Positions 22,374-34,081 of a stretch of DNA of 64,000 bases are shown one piece after another. Every line of letters begins with the position of its first letter. The stretch's first letter is position 1. Under the pieces are notes generated by a model, which worked only from the letters and a program-made list of their open reading frames with translations, searched no databases and was not told the origin of the DNA. Source of the stretch: Sphaerolaimus hirsutus (taxonomy: Eukaryota; Nematoda; Chromadorea; Monhysterida; Sphaerolaimidae); assembly GCA_964036195.1 (NCBI GenBank), contig OZ038458.1, forward strand, positions 22,581,832-22,645,831, given 5' to 3'. A program made the position numbers and the translations under genes.

Positions 22374-25300
22374 TCAAGTTTTAACAACACTTTTTGACTC
22401 CTTCAAGTGCACGCATGCAATGTGCCTACTCATTTGATCCCGGGACTCAAATGCGATACCGCAGTATGAGCATTCAAAGGGGCATTTATCCAGGTGTTTG
22501 TTTCTCACATGATATAGTCTAGTGTAGCCATGCTTAAACACCCTGGTGCCAATCCCAAGCCCTGTAAAGTGTAAAGTAAAGTGTCAAATGTAAAGTCAAA
22601 TACAAAGTAAAGTGTCAATTGTCATGCAAAGATCAGTAATAAAATCTTTTCTTTTTTGTTTTGATTGACACTTGACTTTGCATTTGACTTTACATTTGAC
22701 ACTTTACTTTACACGTTACAGGGCTTGGGACTGCCCCCTGGGACAATACAGACATAGGAATGTCTCTTTGGCGCTATGCAGCCTTGTATGGTGGGCCCAA
22801 TCTTTTTCAGTTTCAAAGAAATATCTGCAGATGCGACATTTGTAGATCTGTCCCGGTGATTTTGCTCTTTTGTCTGCATTTTGATTGATTGCCTGAAATT
22901 GTTGTCGTTTTGTAAACATTTTTCTAGTGAAATTTTGGCCCAGGTAGATCAAAGTGAGGAGAAATAAAATTTGGGTAAAAAACTACACAGGGCTCTGCGC
23001 TACACACTATTGAAAACTAGCAGAATTCTCTATGGACCTTTGGTCCGGTTTTGAAGTATTTTACACTTTCATATACCTATGCTAACTAGGGATGGCCGGG
23101 TTCCTCGAGGGTCCTTCTAAATCTTTTATTTAAAAAAAATTTAACCATCGAAGCAAAACAACACTAACAAAACAAAATTACATGCTCACCTTGGTAGATG
23201 TTGAATAATTTTTTGCTGGAGCGCAGTGCAGAGATACCTCGCTATTGGCCGGGCGGGGAGAAACCTTTAAAAACCGGAGAAACAAGCATACTGTATTTGC
23301 TTGAATTAGTTATTGTTATTGAACTGTATTAGTTACCCTTGAATAATGCCCCCACAACAATTTCCTCTGTAAGACGAGTGAGGATAAAAATAATCCCCCC
23401 TTAATAGATTTTATCAATTTGTTGTGCCCAATTTTAACAAAAATGGCTTTTTTGATTTAATAAAGCATATTTTGTGAAATGAGTTGGTAGAATCATGCTT
23501 GAAAATTTTGACGAAATAATAATTACAAACCTTGAATACTTCGCCCCCGCCGATACGAATTGGTGGGACAAAATTAGCAGAATTTAAACAGGAAATCGGC
23601 CGTTTAACAATATGCTTTCAAAATCATATTCATAACCCCAATGACAAACCTTCATTGTACTCTCCAAAACCGTTCCCTGATTTTCCACCTTTTCGTCCGC
23701 AGAAGCCACGTCCAAAGTCTCGGTCCAAAAGTTCACAAATTCTTGGCTCGAGTCCAATTTCATTTGCTTGTTTGTCTGCGCCGTGTGCCATCGCATGTGA
23801 TATTCCAGACTGGAAGACTTTGCAAATGCTTTACAACATTCTGGGCAACTGAAGGTTTGCTTTGGTGCATCGGGATCTTCATTTGGGTTTATTTTTTCCT
23901 GTGAAAAAATTAGGAGCGTGAGCGACTAGGGTTGGCCGATGTTTTTTTAAACGTTTTTTTTAAACATGACGTCTGAAATGTTTTTTTTTTAAAAAAACAT
24001 CAACCGAAATTTTTAGTACTAAGCACTATGTATTTTGAAAATTTTTTGCGCGCAAGCGCGCAATTTCATACACAAATTGACATTGGTGGATGTTTTCATT
24101 GGTTTTGTGGCATTTTTAGTATCAAAGTATCCATTTCTATGTGCTACCATGGGTTAATAAGCTGTCATATGTTGCTGTAGTATATAATATTGAGGTAATG
24201 TGCTTCCATGTACCTCCACAGTGTGTAACTTCACTCCCAACGTAACAACCTCCTTTTATAACCTTGTTTGATCACTATTCCGTGCCAAACTTTACCTGAA
24301 GTCGCAAAACATTCGACTATAAGGCGATATACAAACGTGTCGACAAAAAATGGATATTTTTGACACAAATCACCACTTATAATGCTATCCCATGGCTCCA
24401 CAGCCATTATATGGTCATATATAACATCACAGAGTGTTGCCACTGTCTGGTATACCTATATATGTTGACACGAGGTCATATCTAGGAGCTCAAAAAAAAC
24501 GTTTTTTATTTTAAAAAAAACTTTTTTTTAATAAAAAAACATCGAGAGAAAAAAACGTTTTTTTTCCAACCCTATGAGCGACAGTATATTCTATCGAAAC
24601 GCAGAAGAACATAGAACAAAACATATTTAGAACGGCAGCTAGAAATTACGTTAGGAATGTGCCAAAATACCTAAATATGAAAATCGATGGTGACATTCAA
24701 CATTCAAATATATATTTCATTTCTAATTGATGCTCAGATTGCAAATATTGCTCACGCTTCATTAAAAAAGGATATGTTCAAATGAGCAATGTGTGAAAAA
24801 TGGTGAAAATAGAACGACAGTCTGTAATAGAACGGCAGGCAAAAATAGAATTCTATTTCAGATCGAAAAATAGAAGAAATACAATTCACGCGAATTGACC
24901 CTTCCAATGTTTTCCATCTAATTGCTCACCCAGGGGTCTCGAATGGGGGGTTTGGGGGGGGATTACCCCCCCCCCAAACCGCCCAGCTATCTATCTATCC
25001 CGGAGGCGGCTCAGCTATCTATCTATACCGGAGGCAAAAATTTTGGGCTACTACCCCCTAAACCCCCCCCCCAATCGCTCAGCTATCTGTAGATACCTAT
25101 CTTATCTATCTGGAGCGATTTTTGAGAAACTACACCCCAATCTTCGCTCAAAATCGCTATTTTTCATACCTTTTTATAGATTTTCACTTTCAAAATCATA
25201 GTTCTGGTTCCTATTTGCCTATTTTCAGCTATTTTTAGTACTAAATGCTCTTGTGTACCATTTTGAGCTATTTTACACCTACTTTTAGCGATTTTCTCTA

Positions 25301-27633
25301 TTTTCTTCCTTCTATGTCCCGAAAGAGCCTATATATGGAACCACCACAACCCCGCCCAGAAAAATTTTCAGCTATCTATCCCTCCGGAGGAGCGATTTGC
25401 TATCTATCCAACCACTCAGAGGGTCCAAATTCAAGATACCCCTGTGCTCACCGAAGTTAAATCCAGCGGCTCGGGCTTTGGAATTACTTGGCATGATTCC
25501 AATTTAATTTTCCGATTTTTCTGCGCCGTGTGCCATCGCATGTGACGATCTAAACTGGAAGACTTTTCAAATGCCTTAGAACATTCAGAGCAAATGAAAG
25601 CTTGTTTTTGCGCATCGGGGTACTGATTGAGGCCGATGTTTTCCTGCAAAAAAGTTCCATGTGGGGTCTCCAATGGGGGATGACCCATGTTGATGCAAAG
25701 TTCTAAGTAACATCCCCTGAACACCCCCTACCAAATCGTCTAGCTAAATATTATCATTTATTTTCTCATCATATCACTTTAACACCCAACTCTTATACAT
25801 TCCAGCCATATATGTATTTTGAGATGTTTTTCACCTAGTTCTACCTAGGGATGGACAGTGTTTTTTTAACCGTTTTTCAAAACGTTTTTTTTATTATAAA
25901 AAACAGAGGCATCGAAACTAGGATTGGAAAAACACGTTTTTTTCAACTCCATGTTTGTTATTATAAAAAAAGTTGTTTTTTTTCAAAGTTCCCAGATATG
26001 GCCATGTGTCAACATACAGGGTGCGGCAATTTAGACGGACCCCATAAAGTTTTGAATAACTTGTCACTGGGTAGTCGGATAAACGTCAAATTTTAGGTCA
26101 ACGTTGACAACTAAATAGGAAAGGAGCCCTGAAAATATGGCTGCGATAGCTCCACTCGTTCTCAAGTTATTCATGGAAACGTGTAATTGTCACTTTTCCT
26201 CCACCTAGCTTTACGACCAACTACGCAAGCGCCCGCCGATTTCCTTATAGGCAAGGACGTAGCCAGGGGGGGGGGCGGGGGGGCGGCCGCCCCCCCCCTT
26301 CCCGGGCCGGACCAAAAAATGTGCCAGAAATGGCACTTCCAGAAGACGATTTTGTCGAGAGTTTGAAAAAATGTTGCGCGCAAGCGCGCATTTTCCCTTC
26401 ACAGCATATATTTTCGGCTGACCGGTCTCCGCGGCTTCAAAGTCAGTGAAAATGGACCCAATTCCTGTCCATGTCGCTCTATATGCCACTTTCATGGCAC
26501 TTCCAGAAGGCGATTTTGTCGCAGTTTGTAAAAATTTTGCGCGCAAGCGCGCATTTTACCGTCATACTACATATATTTACAGTTGACCAGTAGCCGCGGC
26601 CTCAAAGCCAGTAAAAAACCTAAAATTCCTGTCCCTGTCGCTGTATATGCCTGTAAGATACAGACATATACAGCTGTTTTGGCGCCAATGCCAACGCCAG
26701 TGGCGCCATGGCGTGGCGCCTACGAATGGCGCCAGCGCCATGGCGCCATTCCCGTACTGCAGAGGCAAAATTTTAGGGGGGGGGGGGGCGCCGCCCCCCC
26801 CGTTCGCCGGGCTCCGTATACAATCCGCCCCCCCCCCGCTCGAAAATCCTGGCTACGTCCCTGCTTATAGGCATAGCGAATTGGTGGTGGGCGTGCACGC
26901 ATTTAGGCATACAGCTGCGACTAGAAAATCAGAAAAAACCCTGAAAAAAAAACAATCCGATCCCGATCCCGGTCCCGATAGGTCAATCCCGTTTGAACGA
27001 TATCACAAGGTGGTGGAAAAGTGACAATTACGCGTTCGCATGAATAACTTGTGAACGAGTGGAGCTATCGCAGCCATATTTTCAGGGATCCTTTCCTATT
27101 TAGTTGTTAATGTTGACCTAAAATTTGACGTTAATCCGACTCAAACTATCTGGGAGCTTAAAAAACCGTTTTAAATTTAACAAAAACGTTTTTTTTAAAC
27201 AGGGTCGTTAAAAAACGGTTTTTGGCCATCCCTAGTTCCACCTATTTTCCCCTTTTTTTGTTTACATACTCTACAAAGACACTGAGCATCAGCTATTATG
27301 GATGGAAAACACAATTTTTTCAACGACCTCGCATTTTGAAAGAGCGCTTTTTGCTGGGACCATTGCGCTTTTTAAAAAGCAGCTTTTAAAAAACGCCATC
27401 CAAAAAAAGTGCTGGCTATCCGCTAATATTATCACAATCAAACGATCCCAATAAAAATCACCGACCTTTCTTTTTACCTTCACATCTTTCTGAACTACGG
27501 GGTCCCTCTGAAATGTGCTCAGAGCTTTGTTCACACATTTTTCATCCAATTGTGGAAATGAAACGTCCGATATCACTGGTTCATCCGAGACAAAAACCAC
27601 ACTGAATGGACGTTTGACTTTTTGACGTTTCGC
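22374..27633 (-). CDS. C2H2 zinc-finger protein, four 3' exons
   Basis: Probable nuclear DNA-binding protein. Exons on the minus strand, all phase 0: 27633-27478 (52 codons, basic start AKRQKVKRP, donor GTAAAA); 25643-25452 (64 codons, finger CSECSKAFEKSSSLDRHMRWH, donor GTGAGC); 23898-23650 (83 codons, finger CPECCKAFAKSSSLEYHMRWH, donor GTTTGT); and 22892 to stop TGA at 22376-22374. The last exon holds three fingers: CRICRYFFETEKDWAHHTRLH, one starting CLYC, and CSYCGIAFESRDQMSRHIAC followed by VH. A 189-bp element lies inside the middle finger; without it and one CCCTGG copy the finger has C-x2-C-x12-H-x4-H spacing. Exons two and three look like a tandem exon duplication. The N-terminal exon is not identified; 28222-28338 is a candidate with incompatible phase unless another exon intervenes. 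Confidence 0.85.
22547..22735. mobile_element. CTGG fold-back MITE inside a zinc-finger exon
   Basis: A 189-bp element of the same family as 3360-3533. The ends TGCCAATCCCAAGCCCTG and CAGGGCTTGGGACTGCC are inverted, with arms of TAAAGTGTCAAATGTAAAG words. CCCTGG flanks both sides (22541-22546, 22736-22741). It separates the CLYC half of a zinc finger from its HxxxxH half; reading through meets a stop within 10 codons. Confidence 0.88.
23927..24574. mobile_element. hAT-type MITE in zinc-finger gene intron
   Basis: Ends TAGGGTTGG and CCAACCCTA, with an exact 8-bp target duplication TGAGCGAC at 23919-23926 and 24575-24582. The inner ends are poly(T)/poly(A)-rich AAACGTTTTTTT sequence. Confidence 0.87.
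24598..24925. repeat. AATAGAACGGCAG-type fragment
   Basis: GAACGGCAG and AATAGAACG words match the interior of the CCGTATTTCTTC elements at 36461-36901 and 54338-54809. No intact ends. Confidence 0.45.
24929..25442. mobile_element. CAGGGGTCTCG-ended element beside a splice donor
   Basis: It starts CAGGGGTCTCGAATGGGG and ends TTCAAGATACCCCTG, with CTATCTATCCCGGAGG words and C tracts inside. Its right end lies only about nine bases into the intron after the zinc-finger exon ending at 25452, leaving that exon's GTGAGC donor intact. Confidence 0.6.
25846..27234. mobile_element. Composite hAT-type element with nested insertions
   Basis: Ends TAGGGATGG and CCATCCCTA, with near-identical 8-bp flanks GTTCTACC (25838-25845) and GTTCCACC (27235-27242). 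Inside are inverted arms of AGGAAAGGAGCCCTGAAAAT type (about 26085-26205 and 27005-27145), and within those another hAT-type element (26252-26863). All lie in the first intron found of the zinc-finger gene. Confidence 0.78.
26252..26863. mobile_element. hAT-type MITE ending CAAGGACGTAGCC
   Basis: Ends CAAGGACGTAGCC and GGCTACGTCCCTG, with an exact 8-bp duplication CTTATAGG (26244-26251 and 26864-26871). Next to the ends are long G/C tracts. The interior contains two diverged copies of a TTGCGCGCAAGCGCGCATTT stretch and a GGCGCC block at 26680-26755, a third nesting level. Confidence 0.82.
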
Positions 27634-27979
27634 CTGCAAAATTTTGCTTATGTTCTTAAATATTTACTGATTCGAATGAATTTTGTGTGTAATGCATTTT
27701 CCCTCGGCCCAATTACAACTTGGGGGCCAAAAATTTTGAAATTTACATAACAATTTGTTATTTACGTTATCTCGAAAATCTCAAAAAGAAGCTTATTATT
27801 TTCCATCCATGTTGATAGATTTTTGCCAAAAATACGGATTTTTGACTGTTTTGCTGTGAAAACTCATTTGTGTCTGTCGCGGGCAGAAATTGGCCAAGTT
27901 CAATTAGAACGTAGGCGCACTATAGCGCAATCCCGCGTGTCAAGCGTTTTACATGAGTATACGTTGCAATGAACCAGGC

Positions 27980-28165
27980 CACTGGTGCCACACTCAGGCC
28001 CTGCAAAATGACATGTAAAACGTCATGCAACGTTTCTAAAGTCATGTAAAATAGCCCGGAAAAAGTTACTTTATTTTTACCGGTAATTTGACATTTTCCA
28101 TAACTTTTGACGCCTTACATCACTTCCCACCGTTTACAGGTCCTTTCACATGATCCAGTAACCCA
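27980..28165. repeat. Probable CTGG-type element, diverged
   Basis: CACTGGTGCCACACTCAGGC at the left and TTTACAGGTCC near the right resemble CTGG-family termini. ATGACATGTAAAACGTC-type words lie between them. A clean duplication was not found. Confidence 0.4.
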
Positions 28166-28221
28166 AAATGCAGCAAGCAGGGAGAAAAACCCTACAAGAC
28201 AGACCTTGCGTTGGCTTTTAC

Positions 28222-28338
28222 CCCCGCGCAGATGCCTGTAGTGTTGTAGGGCGTGCCGTAGGGCGCAGTGCAGCTCCAACAGCAGCTGGTCGGCTTCGCA
28301 GTGTCCGCAGTGCACGCACGCGTGCGGCTGGGCGCGCC
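28222..28338 (-). CDS. Probable exon, Cys/His-rich, unassigned
   Basis: The acceptor CACCGCAG and donor GTAAAAG bound 117 GC-rich nt, phase 1 at both ends. The translation includes ACVHCGHCEADQLLLELHC and ALRHALQHYRHLRG: paired cysteines, then a leucine/histidine-rich helix. It could be an upstream exon of the zinc-finger gene on the same strand, but the phase does not join directly to 27633. No family recognised. Confidence 0.45.
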
Positions 28339-28799
28339 CTGCGGTGTAGGGCTGTAGGGTTACAATGTTTTTATGACCTTTTTAAAGTTTTTTTTACATT
28401 AAAAACCCAGGCCATCCCTAGTTGGGTAGGGTTGTAGGGTGAATGTGGCGTTGGGGCAGAGAAAGTTATTGGTTTTGGGGGAGGTTTTTGGGTTGCGTGA
28501 GGAATGAAATGCCCTGGCAAGTGAGAATGATACAGATATAATACAGTGAAAATTTTAAACTTTTATCTTAAAAATGTTGTTAATTTGGAATCAGTGACAG
28601 AAAAAATTAAACCGGACCAAGAAGCATCCAAAATTTCCGTCGACCGTGCAGATATTTCTGCGAAATTCTCCAAGCACAAGATTTTGACTAAGTAAAAAAA
28701 CTCAAAACATAATACAAAAAGCACGAATAAATCAAAACAATCAAACAAACAGCCAAAAAGCTCTAATTAAAGTATAAAATTGGAGAAAACAAACCATCC

Positions 28800-28985
28800 A
28801 TGTTTTACGGCGCCACTCGAAAAAGGACAAAGGAAAGCCTCGACAGCCGCAAAATTGCCCAAATGAGAATTTATTTTACAATAAGCACGGATGTTTTTGA
28901 ATTTCTCAATCGGCCACGCACGCTAAAAGTGACCATCAATCTATGCACAGGTCTAGCAAATCTGGTCACTTTTTATTGCACGTAG
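28800..28985 (+). CDS. Possible open frame, unassigned
   Basis: About 61 residues with mixed composition (for example DSRKIAQMRIYFTISTDVFE). No motif recognised and no clear splice sites. Listed because codon composition looks less repetitive than in the surroundings. Confidence 0.2.
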   Translation: MFYGATRKRTKESLDSRKIAQMRIYFTISTDVFEFLNRPRTLKVTINLCTGLANLVTFYCT

Positions 28986-29070
28986 AAATTAGTGGATTGG
29001 ATGGAAAAGTCCCCATATGTACCATTGGCAAAGTGCCAAAACAGCCGTTTGGATACTACGATTTGTACAG
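28986..29070 (+). CDS. Possible short exon, unassigned
   Basis: The acceptor TTGCACGTAG and donor CAG|GTACAT bound 85 nt. The frame reads EISGLDGKVPICTIGKVPKQ then PFGYYDLYR. It looks protein-like, but I do not recognise a family and find no partner exon. Confidence 0.33.
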
Positions 29071-29279
29071 GTACATCACACACATGTGTCAACTAGTGCG
29101 CGGGCCGCCATTATCCACCACTTCCGCTGGCTTAATCGCGTTCCGCGGCCATTATCGGTCAGAAATCCTGCGTCTTTCACTCTCGTTCGTAAAAAATTCG
29201 ATTGTCTCCAACAGTATCCAATACAAACGTAGGTGGACTTGTGCGGATCGAGTCACGTATTCATGACTTGTTCTTTAGT

Positions 29280-30610
29280 CCAAACTAGCTGAGCGATTTG
29301 ACCCACGTCTAAGTTCGAGGGGTTTTTCCCCAATTTTTTGCTCAAAATGTCTCATATGTGCTCCATTTTGCTAATTTTGACGCACACTCTATCATGATGT
29401 CATCGTCAAAAACAATCTATTCAAGTAATTTTTTTCACCGCGTGATAACGTCTATTCTATTAACGTCGTAAAAAAATCTATTCAACGTTTAAATATCTCT
29501 TTGCCATCGTTACTTGTCACTTGGGATAGCATTTGAAATAGGTATTTGAATTGATAACTTGTGGGAATTTGGAAGTTAACATATTTAATATCAGAAGCAT
29601 GGGTCATTCATGCACCCTGTAAAATGACACAAATTTGTCAAATGTCATGTAAAATACAAAGTGTAGTAAATTTTTTCATGAGGGTTTTTGTAGGCGCTTG
29701 ACATTCACAGACGCTTGACAAATTTTGCCTCACAATTTACATTCTACCTGAAATTTTACCGCTGCGACACTTGCCGCTGGGAATACTGCATTCCATGTGT
29801 AGTAGAAAGTTTATTTAACAGTCAATCAACTGCTACACGTGTAATTAATTGTACAGTATTTTACTTGAATAATTCCCCCAGGGTTCAACTTTTCGAGGGG
29901 GGATTATGATTATTTCATCAAAAAATTTAAAGCATGTTTCATCGACGCATTCCACAAAGTATTCTTTATTAACATGATAACATGCCATTTTTGTACAAAT
30001 CTTGTTTGACATATTGATCATATGCCTTAGGGTGTAGGGGGGGGGACTATTAAAGGGGGGAATTTTTCTTTCCTCACTGGTCTCACAGGCGGAATTTTTC
30101 AAGAGGGTAAACTACCCAATTCAAGCAAATACAGTCTTTTACATACACATTTCACAATAACCATCCTAAGTAAATATACTCCAAGTGGCATTGCCCACTC
30201 ATGATTTTTTAAAATCTGCAAATACCCTGCCATTCCCCTCCAGAAATTCACATGCAAACTTCCTGAAATCGGGTGGAGGGATTGACGTCACAAAAAGCAC
30301 ATGCAAAAGTAGGTAAGTAGGTATTTATGTAAGCAACAGTGCTTAACAGAGCACACATTTCTCCATTTGATGGCTTCATTCAAGTTGGAGCTTTGAACCC
30401 TCCCTCAAGTCATAAAATGACCATTTGCTGAAACTTTGAGTTGGAGATGTTTTTGTGGGTGGAAAATGACTTTATTATGATATGTAGGTGAATTTAAATT
30501 GTGACATCATTGTGACATACAATAAGATTATTTACACATAGTACAGTACACATACGATATTAACTACCTATAATGTTATTCAAGTTTGCCATTTTACATA
30601 GCATTTTACA
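29280..30610. other. No gene seen; fragment of AATAATCCCCC element
   Basis: A partial TA-superfamily element lies at about 29865-30125 (TTGAATAATTCCCCC to GGGTAAACTACCC). The remainder is AT-rich without supported exons. Confidence 0.4.
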
Positions 30611-30612
30611 TA

Positions 30613-31941
30613 CCGTATTAACTCGGAATACCCCCATGGGGGTTTATTATTTCGCCAGCAAAATTTGAGGGGGGGTTAATTCAAGGGGGGGGGTTATTAT
30701 TTCGTCAGAAATTTTCGTACATATTGTACTAAAGATTAAGCATTTTCGTACCCAAAACAGGTAATAAATGCGTTCAAACAGGACATATTAGGAACTTAGG
30801 AAGTATCAATGTGCATCGCTACACAAACTAGTCTCTATGTGTAATTGCGATTAGCATTGAAAAAATCTCTGAGAGATTTATATTTAAAAAATCTGATAAA
30901 ATCTCAGAAAATATAAGATTTTCTGAGATTTATATTTATTCCATGATTTTCGAGAGAGATTTAATTATATTTTCTTCTGATTGAGAAAATCTCTCGAGAA
31001 AATCTCTCTGTATTTCCCCATTTTCACCTTCAAATTCACTAGTTAATGTGCTTTTTTAACAAATTTTCATGCTTTCAATGCTTATATACCCATTTTTGGC
31101 TAATTTCCCTGTATTTGTAGTTTTTCCACCCCTGTTTATGTTCTATGGCATGTAAGAGCCAATAAAAAGTTATCTGAAATACATTTTCTGTACTCAAGTA
31201 GTTTCAAGAAGTATACATAAAGAGAGCACTGGTACTTTTTCAGAGAAAATTTAGATGTATTTACTTAGTACTCAAGTATGTGTTTTTGAGTAAATGTAAA
31301 TATGTTTTAACCTCTGAACCATACTGAACCCCTGCAGTCCCATGAAGACCCAGTGCTCAAGTACGGGGCTGTACAAAGCACCCGGTCTTCATTGGCACTG
31401 GATGTTGCTATTTGTGCACTGGGTTGCAGCCGTTATATCAACTAAAGAGTTGACAGCATGCTTTGGAGTGTGCTATCAGTAGATAATATGCTTTTATCAT
31501 ATGAAAATGTGAATGAAAAGGTTAAACAACACATAATGTGCTTAATCACTACTCTCAATGGTTTCAACACCTTGAAATTTCAATCAAATCATACTTTAAG
31601 TTGAGAGATTTTATGAGATTTTTTTGAAATGCAAGAGATTTTTTCAGAGATATAATTATATTTTCGAAAATGACCCAAGAGATTTAATTATATTTTTTTC
31701 TTGGGAGATTTTCTGAGATAATATTTAATTATATTTTCTAAAAATCAGTCGCTTTTTTCAATGCTAATTGCGATGCACTTTGGTCGCAATAAATACATCA
31801 TGTACATTGCATACATGATGTACTTAATTCCACGAAGGGTATTTCGAGGGGGGGGTATTTTTTCCCCAGCCCAGTTTGAGGGGGGTTTATTCGAGGGGGG
31901 GGGGGGTTAATTCAAGGGGGGGTTAATTCGAGGTAATACAG
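30613..31941. mobile_element. CCGTATTA element split by a hAT insertion
   Basis: CCGTATTAACTCGGAATA at the left and GAGGTAATACAG at the right, between TA dinucleotides. The hAT-type element 30852-31766 has inserted in the middle. The G/C-tract arms are intact on both sides. Confidence 0.7.
30852..31766. mobile_element. hAT-type MITE ending TAGCATTGAAAA
   Basis: Ends TAGCATTGAAAAAA and TTTTTTCAATGCTA, with an exact 8-bp duplication ATTGCGAT (30844-30851, 31767-31774). The subterminal sequence is AGAGATTTAATTATATTTTC repeats. A 2.5-kb relative in inverse orientation is at 49616-52106. Confidence 0.88.
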
Positions 31942-31944
31942 TAA

Positions 31945-32816
31945 CTTTTGACACTTCGCACAAACCAGAGTTTTATGCACATATTGAAGAAAGATTCTGC
32001 ACATAATACCATTTGGAAAAACAATCAATGAAGTCAAACCAAGCAGAAGAGCTGTGTCTGGGTTGATTCATTGAATGCAAATGCAACACAAATACAGTGT
32101 GCAAAGATGCACTGCAATGTGCACAACCAACATAAACAGACAGATGTGCATGTAGTGTGATAGATTCATGCTTGTAAATTTTGATGAAATAATAATTCCC
32201 CACCTGATTAATTCCCCCATTTAATAGTCCCCCCTCAACACGTCTGAGATGAAAATAGAAGTGGAATTGGAATTGTGTTAGTAAATAATGAAATTTGAAA
32301 TTTGACATTTTACATGGCATTTTACATGACTTTTAACACTTAAAGTGACAAATGCCTTGCAAAGTGTCAAAATTCATGTAAAGTAGCCTGTAAAATGTCA
32401 AATGTCATGCAAAGAGTCGTAAAGTCATGTAAAATACCATGTTAAACGTCAAATTACAATTTACTATATTTACTCAAATAATTCCCTGAGGAGATTATTT
32501 TTCATCACACCTTTTTGAGGGGTAACTATTTAAATGGTGGAATTATTCAAGTGGGGGAATTATCAATTCATCAAAATTTTCACCGAATCAAACCACACAC
32601 AGCTCTTCTGCTTGCGGTCTGACTTCAACGGTTCGTTCAAGTGGGGGAATTATATTTTCCTCACTCGTTTAACAGGGGGACATATTTAAGTGGGGGTAAT
32701 TATTAATGTAAAAAGGGTATGTTTTACTATTCATGTGACATGCTGCATGGAATTTTACATGACTTTAACCTTTGCATGACATTTGACATTTCCCACGGTC
32801 AGGGAGCTGCCCCTGG
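31945..32816. repeat. Fragments of AATAATCCCCC and TGTAAAATGTC repeats
   Basis: AATAATTCCCC words at 32180-32230 and 32470-32700 surround ATGTAAAATGTCAAATG words. Two stretches resembling AAGCAGAAGAGCTGTGT lie in opposite orientation near 32045 and 32600, suggesting a decayed inverted-repeat element. The minus-strand frame at 31973-32320 falls in this repeat. Confidence 0.45.
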
Positions 32817-33001
32817 GGGCAGTCCCAAGCCCTGTAAAGGGTAAAGTAAAGTGTCAAATGTAAAGTCAAATGCAAAGTAAAGTGTCAATCAAAACAAAAA
32901 AGGAAATATTTTATTACTGTCTTTGCATAACAATTGACATTTGACTTTGCATTTGACTTTACATTTGACACTTTACACTTTACAGGGCTTGGGACTGCCA
33001 C
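32817..33001. mobile_element. CTGG fold-back MITE
   Basis: Ends GGGCAGTCCCAAGCCCTG and CAGGGCTTGGGACTGCC, flanked by CTGG (32813-32816 and 33002-33005). It is 185 bp with the same hairpin arms as the three exon-interrupting copies. Its left neighbour ends in another CTGG-type terminus. Whether the right flank is exonic is unclear. Confidence 0.82.
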
Positions 33002-33065
33002 CTGGTCGCCGTGTTTCAATAATTTTGTCCAAACTGACAGCTGAGATCGCTTATGCGCCAATGCA

Positions 33066-33271
33066 GTTTTATCCCCCGAGGCCATAAACCATCGCGCAAT
33101 CGTTCGCCTTCGAAAAGTCGCGGCTTATTTCAGAGCCCGAAACTCGAAACCTGTCAACACGCTATTAAAGTTAAGCGGTTCCAGAACTGGAGAAATTTCC
33201 TTGAAAATCAGGAAGTGTTACTTTTGATTGAAACGAATGTTGATTTTGTTTCAGCCGTGGCATATTTGTAA
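33066..33271 (+). CDS. Possible exon, two competing frames
   Basis: After the acceptor-like AATGCAG, two plus-strand frames stay open for about 50 and 65 codons over moderately GC-rich unique sequence. One reads HRAIVRLRKVAAYFRARNSK, the other includes QNWRNFLENQEVLLLIETNV. Which is real cannot be decided here. Confidence 0.28.
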
Positions 33272-33324
33272 TTATTTACGACTATTATTCTCCAATGTTA
33301 TCAGGTTTGCAGCGAGTAAACTTA

Positions 33325-33568
33325 CCGTATTTCCTCGAAATACCCCCCCCCCCTCAAAATGGGCACTATGAATTTGTGGTCCGGGAAATGCGTAACAACG
33401 TTCAAAACACTTACTGTGTTACGTTAGAACATCGTTTATACCATCTACATCCTTATATAAGGCTGTAAAAACTTATAAATGGTGGTTATTGTTGCATTTT
33501 TCACGTTTTTCTCTTCAAATTTTCACTCTAAAAAAATAAACCCCCGGGGGTAATTCGAGGAAATACGG
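33325..33568. mobile_element. TA-flanked CCGTATTTCC element
   Basis: Ends CCGTATTTCCTCGAAATA and GAGGAAATACGG between TA dinucleotides. It is 244 bp and closely similar to 34244-34484 and 38550-38806. Confidence 0.8.
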
Positions 33569-33650
33569 TAAATTAAAATGTAGTTAGGTAGGTAGATTGA
33601 TTTCACCAAAACCTATGTAATTTTGATTGTGTTGTGAAAACCTTACAGTG

Positions 33651-33775
33651 TCGAGTTTAATTCATCCAATTTTCACTAAAATCGTGTGCACGGTGGGTCA
33701 TTCCATATGCAAGAGCTTAGATGGACTCAGTCGATTAGAATATTTGGAAGTTTTGAGTAGCTGCCGCTACAGTAC
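33651..33775 (+). CDS. Possible exon, unassigned
   Basis: After the acceptor AAAACCTTACAG, the frame reads SLIHPIFTKIVCTVGHSICK then SLDGLSRLEYLEVLSSCRY, which looks like helical protein sequence. No GT donor lies at the end, where a CCGTATTTC-type repeat fragment begins. No family recognised. Confidence 0.33.
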
Positions 33776-34081
33776 TTCCACGAAATACCCCCCTGGGGGC
33801 TTATATGCGTATATACCTGCAAAAAGTAGTCTATGTGTAGCTGCGATGAAAATTGGCAGAAATTGATACATCATTGTATACATGATGTACATTATTCCAG
33901 ACGGGGAACTTCTCAATTCACTTCTCACTTCCCATTTCACTTCTCCACTTGCGGAACTGGCACCTGGCCGTATTTTAGTTCAATTTTGAGTACTCAATTT
34001 TGAGTTTACTGGTTTTACGTGCACAGTGAAATTATCTGCTTTTCGTCGACTGATGACTACCGTACCATGAAAATATCGTAG

